Shown: piece by piece, positions 55,971 to 64,000 of the stretch
Layout of the letters: each line of letters begins with the position of its first letter
Numbering within the stretch: the stretch's first letter is position 1
Origin: Rhynchopus sp. YZ270_cl-10
Taxonomy: Eukaryota; Euglenozoa; Diplonemea; Diplonemida; Diplonemidae
NCBI GenBank assembly: GCA_964035575.1
Contig: OZ037848.1
Coordinates: 1,426,001-1,490,000, forward strand
Length of the DNA: 64,000 nucleotides
Reading direction: 5' to 3'
Program-made: the position numbers and the translations under genes
The notes under the pieces: model-generated
The model's database searches: none
What the model was told of the DNA's origin: nothing
What the model saw: only the letters and a program-made list of their open reading frames with translations

Positions 55971-56659
55971 TGCCCTTTTTTTGGTTTTGGTTTTTTTCCC
56001 CCCAACTCTTGTTTTTCTTTCCTCATTACTCACTGACTGCCCTCATTATGAGCGAACCCCCTCTTTTTTCCCCCCCTGAAGTGACAACAGCACAGGGCGA
56101 AGCACCTACGAGAGCTTCGGGTCATCTTCACCAAGTTTTTTTTTCTCTTCTTTTGTTACCTTTTTCAGTGCTCTGCGTCCGCAGGTATCCAGTGAGGCGT
56201 TTGCACCTTCAACTTTTTTTCTTTTGCGAACATGAACCCCGTAGTGAACAGCTTTTTTATTTTATTTTTTTGTGACCCGTTTTCAAAGGTCATTTCTTTT
56301 TCTTTTTTTTTTCGTTTTGCGTTTCTGCTCGTTTTGGCTAGTAACGGTAGGTACGTGTGCCCCCTACCTGACTCTCTTCTTCGTGAGAAGTGCCAGGTAT
56401 AATATCCACGTTTCTCCTAATAATGGTGTGTTTTGCACTTCAACTTCTCTCTTTTAACAACTTCTAGTGCTAATTTTTTTTTGTCTCCCGTCGAGACAAT
56501 TAGATTTTCTTTTAAAAAGTTCTCTCCTTTATCCATACGCAGCGATGTGGCAAACAAATGATCCAGCGGAAAACTTTTATTTTTGATGGCTACTGAGAAT
56601 TTCTTCGAAGTGAACAGACAAATAACCCCTTTGAAGTGCGTATTGTACACGACCGCGAA
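55971..56659. other. Intergenic stretch with a family B repeat
   Basis: Family B lies at 56082-56225 (ACGAGAGCTTCGGGTCATCT, GCTCTGCGTCCGCAGG, GGCGTTTGCACCTTCAACTT). T-rich tracts make up the remainder. No gene is seen. Confidence 0.55.
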
Positions 56660-56790
56660 GTAAATGACTTGACTTGTGGTTTTACTTGTGGTTTCATTGT
56701 AATCCAACGATGAAACCACAAGGAATGACATCAAGTATACTTTTTCCACATGGCATATGACATGTAAAACCACAAGTCATGTGATTTACG
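56660..56790. mobile_element. Foldback element with GTAAAACCACAAGTCA ends (131 bp)
   Basis: The left end GTAAATGACTTGACTTGTGG and the right end (reverse complement CGTAAATCACATGACTTGTG) share about 26 bp, including a perfect TGACTTGTGGTTTTAC. A second inner pair is TTGTGGTTTCATTG / GATGAAACCACAAG. A relic relative is at 30712-30785. Confidence 0.7.
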
Positions 56791-56979
56791 TTACCGCCGT
56801 GTACTACTGAGCACTAGAAGCTTTAGTTGATCTAATAACATTTTTCGTTTTTTCTTTTTTTCCCCTCGCAAATGCCAGTGCCTGTGTCCCAGAGGCCAGA
56901 GGCGTGTGCACTATCAGCTTCACTTTGTTTTCAGACGTGCCCTCCACGGTGCATTCCTTTCCACATAATCTCAAGATTA

Positions 56980-57689
56980 CTGTAAAATCGTTTAATTTGT
57001 CACTTACGATAATGTGACAGAATGACAAAAATGGTGACAAAATGACATATTATATAAGTGACACATTTTTATGATGATTTAATTATGTTTTGGGACCACA
57101 TATGGGGAGGCTGTAGTGGGAAGGGTGGTCAGGTGTGAGAAGACGCTGTAGACGGTTGAAAGGGGGCTGTGCGGAGCACAGGAGACAACGCTTTCTCTAC
57201 TGGCTGACATCGAGACGAACACAGAACAGAAAAGTACTTTTTGTTGTGTCGACAATCGCCGAGTAATCCCACCAGGTGGGAGAATTCGGGTTTGTATTCC
57301 AAGTTGGCCGAAGCCTTTACTACGGAAGGTATAGACGTAGTTCGTCCTGAACCCTTAAGAGCAACTTTAAGGAAGAAAAGAACCTTCAAAGGGGTAGTCC
57401 GCGTCACGGTGCACGGCTACATGCTAAGAAGGGGTTTTGGAGGTTACAGTTGAGAGACTGCCCTCATTTCAAAAGTGGGAAGGTGAGGTGGAAACATTTT
57501 TTTAAACTTTTTTTGTACTCAGGGAGCGAAAAGCATCGCGTACTTTAAAAAGTAGACACAAAAATAACCATAAACATAAATTAAATCATCATTTAATGTG
57601 ACACATATTATTAGGGTGTGACAAAGTTTATTTATGACTGATATTTCAAATCAGTTAATTAAATTGTGACAAATTAAACGATTTTACAG
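56980..57689. mobile_element. TA-flanked TIR element with CTGTAAAATCGTTTAATTTG ends (710 bp)
   Basis: The ends CTGTAAAATCGTTTAATTTG and its reverse complement are flanked by TA at 56978-56979 and 57690-57691. The next inner similarity is ATGATGATTTAATTATG, also inverted, so the repeat spans about 110 bp per side with interruptions. The centre (about 57110-57470) is GC-richer and carries coding-like frames, for example YSKLAEAFTTEGIDVVRPEP on the + strand, with no transposase signature. Confidence 0.75.
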
Positions 57690-59011
57690 TATGAATCTTA
57701 TTTTTCTCTTTTTCAATGCCTTCGTTCGATGAACGGTGGCATTTGCTATTCAACTTATCTTCTTTTTATTTTTTTTCATTGTGCATTCATCCAGGGCTGG
57801 TATCGTATAGTGGGTCAGTCGGAGCCTGCATCAATAACTGTTATTCTTTTCTTTGTACATATCTCAACGCCATTTAGTCTAAATTACCGAATTCTGTCAA
57901 AACTATTTTTGAAAGACCTCTTGGTCTTCGCTCTTATTTTTTTTAGTTTCATGAAGGATACCGTATTTACAGGTGGATTTACTGCAAGGTTGTTCTGCTT
58001 TTTTCCGTCATAAATTCCTGAAGAACTTGAAAGATGTGTGTGCACGAGAGACACATTTATTTCAAATTTTCTTTTTCCAGTACCCAACGTCCACCTATGT
58101 TAAGTGAGGCGTTTTACACTTTCAATTTTTTTTTGACACATCCACACAATCAGTGTGGAGAAACGCGTTCTGTTGCTGTCATTTTTTATTTTTTTTCATT
58201 TTCTAAAGAAAAACCAAAAGAAAACCTCCTCCCCCTCCCCTGTCCACGCAGCCAGGGTTCCTGCTGCATAGGCTAATAGTGTGGCTGAAAACAGTCTTTG
58301 TGGTGTACAAAAGAAGTACAAAAGCTGCACTCTATTTTCTGCCCAGCCACACCAGAGATAAACAACTCAAACCCCATTTCCATCATCAGAGTTTCCAAGA
58401 AACCACATCACCACGGAATCATCACACCATGTGTGGAGCAGCATCGGAACCTGGCTTTTCGAAGGATCCACAACAACCCTGTGTGTTTTCAGTGCCGGGG
58501 GCGGGTGGTTCTTTAAAAAGTCATTTTTTTTAAATGTACACACCAAGGTTCTTGATAGAGACAGAAGGATGTAATATTTGTTCATTTTTTTCCCACATTT
58601 TCAAAATGTACTTTTCAAAGAAAAAAACAACAAAATTACGACAGGGGGGAGGGGGCGACAAAACCAACTGTTTTGTTTTCTTTAAAAAAAAATTATCCAA
58701 CCCACCCTGACATCCTTGTCAGTTTCTATTTTTCAGGCCTGCACTCTTTTATCACCCACAGCAATTTGCCTTTTTTCCTCCCCCTCCATTTTTAAAACGT
58801 TGAGGCGCAATGTTTCAAGTTTCCTTTTTTAAAACGATTTTTTTCTCATTTTTGCTCCCCTACGCAAAACAAAACAAAGCTCATCACGTACTCGGACGTC
58901 TTCACAAAAGAGACAAACACTGAGCACAATTATAAACAAGCAAAAGTTGACAAACAACATACTTCTCTTTATCTCCCCTGCCGCTATTGCCAGAAGGGTT
59001 GTAGGCAAATA
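57690..59011. other. Intergenic stretch with family B repeats
   Basis: Family B copies lie at 57713-57772 and 58028-58135. The rest is AT-rich without gene evidence. Short frames at 58279-58533 have no recognisable features. Confidence 0.55.
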
Positions 59012-59113
59012 CAGTAAGACAACAAACACCGGTGGGGTAAAAACTAAGGTGGATTTTGGGATTTCAAAATTCTAAGCATCGTTTTTACCCCACCAATGTT
59101 TGTTGTCTTACTG
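59012..59113. mobile_element. Tc1/mariner-type MITE (102 bp)
   Basis: It is flanked by TA at 59010-59011 and 59114-59115. The ends CAGTAAGACAACAAACA and TGTTTGTTGTCTTACTG are perfect inverted repeats, continued by GGTGGGGTAAAAAC and its complement. TACAGT ends and a TA duplication are typical of Tc1/mariner-derived MITEs. Confidence 0.85.
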
Positions 59114-59358
59114 TATATTGGCGTGGGTTGTGTTATTAATAATTATGCATGCACAAAAGCACGACACCCCAGCACCCATTTCACCCAACTGTACCTGCAT
59201 ATAGACTAACATTATGTCGCCAACAGGTTTGTGCACGGTAGCTGGATCATTTTGTTTTTCAACCTTTTTTCTTCTAAATTTAATGTATTCCGCCGACTGA
59301 AAAAATGCAGTCATTTTTAATCAATAGAAATAGCTATTTATCTTTTTACCAACCAGAC

Positions 59359-59564
59359 CTACTTCGTGGTCCGCCGGAGTCCGCCCTGAGTTGAGACGGA
59401 CTGTGGCGGAATTTGAAAGTCCGTCTCGAGTCCGCCCGAGTTTTAGCGGACTTGCAAAGTCCGCCATAGTCCGCCTGAAGTCCGCCAAAACTCGGGCGGA
59501 CTTGAGGCGGACTTGGTCTTAGTGGGATGTTTTTTTGGGAAGACTCAGGTGGACCACGAAGTAG
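59359..59564. mobile_element. Foldback MITE rich in GTCCGCC (206 bp)
   Basis: The ends CTACTTCGTGGTCC and GGACCACGAAGTAG are perfect inverted repeats, with GAC on each side (59356-59358, 59565-59567) as a 3 bp target duplication. The interior is a dense array of AGTCCGCC and GGCGGACT in both orientations, so the whole unit can fold. A 3 bp duplication suggests a PIF/Harbinger-like origin. Confidence 0.7.
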
Positions 59565-60680
59565 GACCCGAAAAGTCATTTTTCTTTGATTTGTGTTTTC
59601 TGAATGCACACTTTTTTTTCTTTATTTGTGTATTCCATGAAAGACGCTTTCCTTTGTGCCTGCACCCATGGAGGTGTTTGCACTATAAATAAAAGGCACG
59701 CAGCAGATGTCCAACGAAAAAAAACAGAGATCGGGAGAGCTCACGGCGGCATGCAGACTTGCGTTATCAGATTAAAAATTGAAAAAAAAATTCTCTTTCT
59801 TGAAAAGGTTTCTTTAGCTTTTTGCTCAACCCCCCCTGATTCCCCATTGCAAACCAGATTAGGTTCGTATTTGTTTTCGACTTTTATGTATTTATTTATT
59901 TTTTGCAGACTTTTCGCACGTGAGTTAGGCTGGGAATCATTTGACAAACCTTTTTTGGTTCAATATCCAAACAGAGCGTTTGTCCCAGAGGCGTTTGCAC
60001 TATCAGCTTCGTCTTTTTTAACACCATTTTCCCCCCATTTCAGGAGGAAATACTCAAAATTTCCCTCACAATTACCCCCAGTCTTGAGACCAGAGTCTAC
60101 TCGTTTGCGAGGTGTATTGTATTCCTGTGAGGCTGCATCCATCTGTTTTTTCTTCTTCTTTTTTTTTCTCAAGTTTTTTTTTTTACACTGTCACGAGAGG
60201 GATTTGTACTCCAAGTTACACATTTTTCTCGGATATTCCTCAAAAAGCAATCTTTTGTAAGATGACTAAGCACGAGAGGTTTAGGTTAGGATCTTACAAT
60301 TTTTAGATGAGTGTTCACAGCGATACATTCCATCTTCAAATGTTGCCTTTTGTTTTGCGGCTCGTTTCATCTTTAACACCCCGTTTTTTTTTTTTTTTTC
60401 TGTTTCGTTCCAATCTGTTTCCATTTGATGTGAGGAAAAAATGCGCAATTGATCGTCTGGCAGCAGACCGGTCTAGTTTGCAGCTTTCCTGATTTATTTA
60501 TTTAAATTTTTTTCTGATAGGCGCTGTGCGGCCATCACATTTTCCAAGGCAATATAGGAAAATATAGTGCAGACTCGGGCAGCAGTGTCCTCTTGTCCAT
60601 AGATTTATGCTCCATTGAGAGGGGATTGGGAGGGGGGAGGAGGGAGGAGGGCAAATGAGAATGAGTGTGTATTTTACTTA
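59565..60680. other. Intergenic stretch with family A and B fragments
   Basis: Fragments lie at 59640-59690, 59975-60015 (GTCCCAGAGGCGTTTGCACT), 60178-60230 (ACTGTCACGAGAGGGATTTG) and 60257-60300 (GATGACTAAGCACGAGAGGT). No gene is seen; the open frame over 59604-60260 runs through these repeats. Confidence 0.55.
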
Positions 60681-60928
60681 CCGACCCTCCCCCGTGAAAT
60701 TGTCCCCCCCCCAAAAACCGGTATTTTGCCCCGACGGACAATTTCAAGGGAGTCGCAGGGACAACCTTTGCTCTCCCTTCTTCACACTAAAACGGCCACT
60801 CCCCTACAGTACGAGAAATTGTCCCCCCCTTTTGCCGTACGAGATATTGTCCCCCCCTCACTTTTTCCCCCAGGGGGGACAATTTCAAGGGGGTCGGAGG
60901 GGGGGACAATTTCACGGGGGAGGGTCGG
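60681..60928. mobile_element. TA-flanked foldback MITE with ATTGTCCCCCC repeats (248 bp)
   Basis: The ends CCGACCCTCCCCCGTGAAAT and its reverse complement are flanked by TA (60679-60680, 60929-60930). Inside, GAAATTGTCCCCCC-type words occur at least six times in both orientations. The right flank continues TAGGTGACTAAGTACG, the head of family B, so the element appears to have inserted next to or into a family B copy. Confidence 0.8.
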
Positions 60929-61547
60929 TAGGTGACTAAGTACGCGAGACTCAGACTTATCTAACCCAACTTTTCTTTATTTTTTCCAACAATTGGATGT
61001 GAAAATCCAAAAAGAACAAAAATAAAGAAAAGTATGGAACAAAAAAAACCCCCAAGGAAGCTGCGGGGTACAAAAAGCCGAATGGTAGCAATGGAAAGAA
61101 AAACCGAAAAAGAAAAAAAAATGCATGCTTGCTAATATGGTAACAAATAATAAAGAAATTGAAACCACTCCCCCATTTTTTATTCCTACGAAGCTTTGCC
61201 TCAAAGGGGAACATTTCTCCTCCGGAACATTTTTTGTTGATCCTCAATTTATGTTGAAATACTTCCTACGAAGACGCTTCCTTAGAGAAATAGTATTACC
61301 AGGTACGACCACCAAATCATCCCTCAAACATTACCACCTCCCTTGCAACTCAAACGAAAACAACTTTACCCCCCCTCCCCCCATCACCTCCCAACCAACA
61401 GAACCAAACACACACCACACCACACCCCCCTCTTCCAGGCGGGCACATCTACGGTACCGCCCCCCTTTTCTCTCTCCCCCCCCCCCCCCCCTACCCCCTA
61501 CCACCCTCCTTCCTTTCCCCCTCCCCCACTCTCTTCCCTCTCACACC
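60929..61547. other. Leader region of the PDZ gene
   Basis: No separate gene is seen. It contains a family B head (60930-60960), an A-rich stretch, and C/T-rich leader DNA. C16-TA-CCCCC-TA at 61476-61500 looks like an unoccupied version of the C-tract TA site used by the elements at 607 and 46636. Confidence 0.55.
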
Positions 61548-63410
61548 ATGAGTCTTTCTGGACTGTTAGAACGATGCAAGAACATGGAAATGGAGCGGAG
61601 TACCGGGGATGCACCGGCCCCCAAGAGAGATCTGAAGGCGTTATTGAGGAAGACAAAGAATATTACGAAGGTAATGACCCCGGCTGTGGTAGGGGAGCCG
61701 GCTGCGCCGGCGGTTCATGTATATGTTATTAAAAGGGTTGCGGGGCAGGGGCTTGGAGTGGGGTTGACGCAGAACTGTGAAGTGAATACGGTGAAGGCAG
61801 GAGAGCCGGCGGATAGTGCTGGGATTCCCTTAGGGGCAAGGATTGTGGAAGTGAATGGGGTTGCGATTGAGAATAAGGCTGAATTTGCGAAGGAGTTGAA
61901 GAGCGCGTCGTTGGAGCTGTCGTTTACGCTTGCCCCGGGGCGGCTGCGGGCTATCACCTCGCAAGCAGAGGAGCTGCGAAACAGACAGCTCGGTGCGCCC
62001 CCACAGCTTCCCCTTGCCCCACAGCTTCCTACCGCAGGGATGGCTTCTTCGTCGATGCCTCCTCCGGTTCCTGTGATGCAGGCGGCGCAGGCTCCTCCGG
62101 TTCCCGCGCTTCCGCAAAGCGCGAAGGATACTTCGCCGTCAAAAAAAGAGTTGGAAAGTGTGGACGCATTTGTCGCAAGAATGTCGACAGAGGAGAACCC
62201 TGATGCTCTGGTAGCTTCGGTGAGGGCAAGTGGAGATCCGAACTTTTCGTTTTTGGATCCATCCCATCCGCTTCATGGATTCTATAAATATCAGTTGACG
62301 CAAACTTTGGAGGCGTTGGCGGCGTTGAAAGCAATGAAGGCAGCGAAGTTGTCTCCTACCCCTTCGCGGGATGTTCCACCACCAGCTCCTTCTGCGCTTC
62401 CGGTGTCGACGTTGCCGTCTGCAGCAGGAATTCGATTGGGGGCAGGAGCACACACTGCAGCAGCAGCAGCTCCGTCAGCAGCGAGAACGTTGTCAGGAAA
62501 CTCCGCTGCGTTGGATTGGAAGACCATCCAGAAGATGGAGATGGCAGCCATCCCTGCCTCAGAGGCCGCACCACAGCCAGAAGCATTGGTGGAAGACGCT
62601 CTCGTGAAGGACTCTTCAGACCGCATGGAGCTGCCCCTGCCGTACATGGGGGGAGGTGTTATTGGCACCGTGCAGGAGAAGGTGTCCGGGACGGTGCCGC
62701 TAACCGAGGTGCAGAAGGCGTCCCTGCGTGCGCCCCGCCAGGCAGTGCTCGTAGAGGCGATGACTGCAGGCAACTTCGACGATGCGCTCCGCCTCGCAGA
62801 CCGGCTCTCAACAATCTCCACCAGGTCCGACGTCGGCCGCCGCATCGGAGGCAAGCAAAAGAGAGATTCCTCGGAGTCAGACAGCTCAGACAGCTCAGAG
62901 CGGATAAAGGTATGTTCCTTTTTCGATTCTCCCGTTTTAGTTCATTTTTCTTTTAAAAAAAATCCCGAAAACCTGGTCCATTCCGCCCTGACTGTGAGGG
63001 AGATCATGACAATTCATTTTTTATTGGAAAACCACGAAATGGTAGGACTGCATGGTTGGGGTCCACTCCGGTACAGCCGGTCATTGTACCAAGGTACACT
63101 GTTCACGAGAGTGCTTTTGTATTTTCAAGTCAAATTTTTCTTTTGCCAAATTTGCTAAAACCCCCCTACAGCGTAAGAAGGCAAAGAAGAGGCGGAAGAA
63201 GGACGAAGTGCTCCAGATTGGTGCCGGGCCCGCAGCGCTTCCCATAGCACCTACTGGCAGAGGCATGCCCCCGACGGATTACTTATGTTCTTCGTGCAAG
63301 CGGAGGGGACATTGGTCAGAGGAATGCCCGTTGGCCAAAGAAAGCGCAAGTATGTCAAAACCCAAAAAAATATTTTTCCCCCAGTACACAGCATCAAGCG
63401 GAGAGCTTAG
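61548..63410 (+). CDS. PDZ + SURP + CCHC zinc-knuckle protein (about 517 aa, 3' end uncertain)
   Basis: Exon 1 is 61548-62909 and exon 2 is 63172-63349, joined in phase 0 across a 262 bp GTATGT...CAG intron. After a second GTATGT donor, acceptor 63384 gives a short last exon ending TAG at 63408-63410; a later CAG at 63391 would give a different basic tail. A PDZ-like domain spans about 57-128 (GLGVGLTQN in place of the carboxylate loop, then AGIPLGARIVEVNG). A SURP-like motif spans about 205-255 (VDAFVARM, then DPNFSFLDPSHPLHGFYKYQ). Pro/Ala-rich linkers follow, then acidic Ser-Asp repeats and a basic KKAKKRRKK stretch. Last is a zinc knuckle CSSCKRRGHWSEEC (C-X2-C-X4-H-X4-C). SURP and zinc-knuckle domains are typical of splicing factors; PDZ is unusual in that setting. 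Confidence 0.65.
63030..63140. repeat. Dispersed SINE-like family A, copy inside an intron
   Basis: CCACGAAATGGTAGGACTGC, ATGGTTGGGGTCCACTCC, TACCAAGGTACACTGTTCAC and GAGAGTGCTTTTGTATTTTC match the copies at 23743 and 53215. It fills the middle of the 262 bp intron 62910-63171, which is larger than most introns in this window. Confidence 0.7.
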
Positions 63411-63938
63411 AGGAGGGCTTAGGTTCCTCATATGCCTCAATCTGCGCTTCGGAACGGCAAATATGGCTGCAAAAAAAAGGGAGGGGGAAAGGAAGGCAAG
63501 AAAGGAGAGAAGGAAAAAAAAAAAAAAAAAAAAAGGACCCACAACCTGCTTGTTGTCCCCTTCCCTAGTCCCTCCCCTTTTGCTTTTTTTTTAAATCCAC
63601 CCCTCAAAACACATCAAAAATACACACAAAATCCTCCAAACACACATAAAAAAACATCATATTCGTCGGCCGAGGCTGGATAAGATGAGGTGATGTGCTG
63701 CTCATCCTGGGATGTGCACATCCTCGCAAACAAACATCTTCATAATAAAAATGCCATGTTCATTTTTGCCAAAAAAAAAAGCATTTTTTCTGTATTAGCA
63801 CAACGATGCCTTTTAGGCACGTAGCTACCTGAGTACAAAGCAAGCACCCCCAGAAAGACGGATTTTCACAGCCTTTTTTGGTCTGATTTTTCGTGTATTC
63901 TTTGAGTACAGACCCTTGGAGGGGAGAAAAAGAGTTGT

Positions 63939-63984
<46 letters not shown>

Positions 63985-64000
63985 TGACGTTCTTTCCTGC
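63411..64000. other. 3' flank without a supported gene; T43 tract
   Basis: The first ~130 bp could still be the 3' end of the PDZ gene if the alternative acceptor is used. The rest is AT-rich, with a run of 43 T (63941-63983). No gene is seen. Confidence 0.55.

Noticed and set aside
59604-60260. 218 aa open frame
   Set aside because: It passes through family A and B repeat fragments and T tracts and has no domain.
1-64000. LTR, retroviral, LINE or Polinton-like elements, CRISPR-type arrays and rRNA genes
   Set aside because: I looked for reverse transcriptase, integrase, capsid and polymerase motifs, long direct terminal repeats, regular spacer arrays and rRNA signatures, and found none that I could support.

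Overview
This is a nuclear window from a eukaryote, most likely a free-living flagellated protist. Genes have spliceosomal introns. Recognisable products include the gamma subunit of the COPI coat, a CUE-domain ASCC2 homologue and a rotatin-like centriole protein. No lineage can be named from sequence alone. Coding DNA is clearly GC-richer than the flanks, which are full of homopolymer runs, microsatellites and small inverted-repeat transposons. Every intron I could place by reading frame (eleven) starts GTATGC or GTATGT and ends CAG; the smallest are 45-50 bp. All confident host genes lie on the + strand.

Layout: 0.6-5.6 kb is a TA-flanked DNA transposon carrying a transposase-like ORF, with a second 2.5 kb TA-flanked element inside its left terminal repeat. 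5.7-10.6 kb is a rotatin-like gene. 10.7-13.9 kb is a three-level nest of terminal-inverted-repeat elements, the inner two with hAT-like 8 bp target duplications. 15.4-22.1 kb encodes a ~2,160-residue membrane protein with about 15 extracellular beta-type repeats. 24.0-28.5 kb is an ASCC2 homologue with an unusual N-terminal extension and a 1.1 kb intron holding an antisense ubiquitin-protease-like fragment. 29.2-36.2 kb holds two membrane-anchored pectin acetylesterase/Notum-type esterases flanking a secreted multicopper oxidase. 37.9-41.3 kb has a glycosyltransferase-like protein and an RRM-like protein, 42.6-45.5 kb gamma-COP, 49.8-50.6 kb a CCCH zinc-finger protein, and 61.5-63.4 kb a PDZ + SURP + zinc-knuckle protein.

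The rest is repeat territory: a 1.19 kb near-perfect palindrome at 46.6-47.8 kb, a 1.7 kb element at 54.3-56.0 kb whose core is homologous to the one at 0.6-3.1 kb although its ends differ, many 100-700 bp foldback elements, and two or three short dispersed SINE-like families concentrated at 33-37 and 53-61 kb.

Functional themes: secretion and the cell surface (signal-peptide proteins, multicopper oxidase, esterases, glycosyltransferase, gamma-COP) and RNA or translation quality control (ASCC2, CCCH, RRM-like and SURP proteins). There is no operon-like logic. The strongest novelty candidates are the transposon biology (C-tract TA targeting, swapped ends around a shared core with conserved hairpins, cargo-like GC-rich inserts), the PDZ-SURP fusion and the two-cysteine repeat surface protein. 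I saw no LTR, retroviral, LINE or Polinton-like coding sequence.
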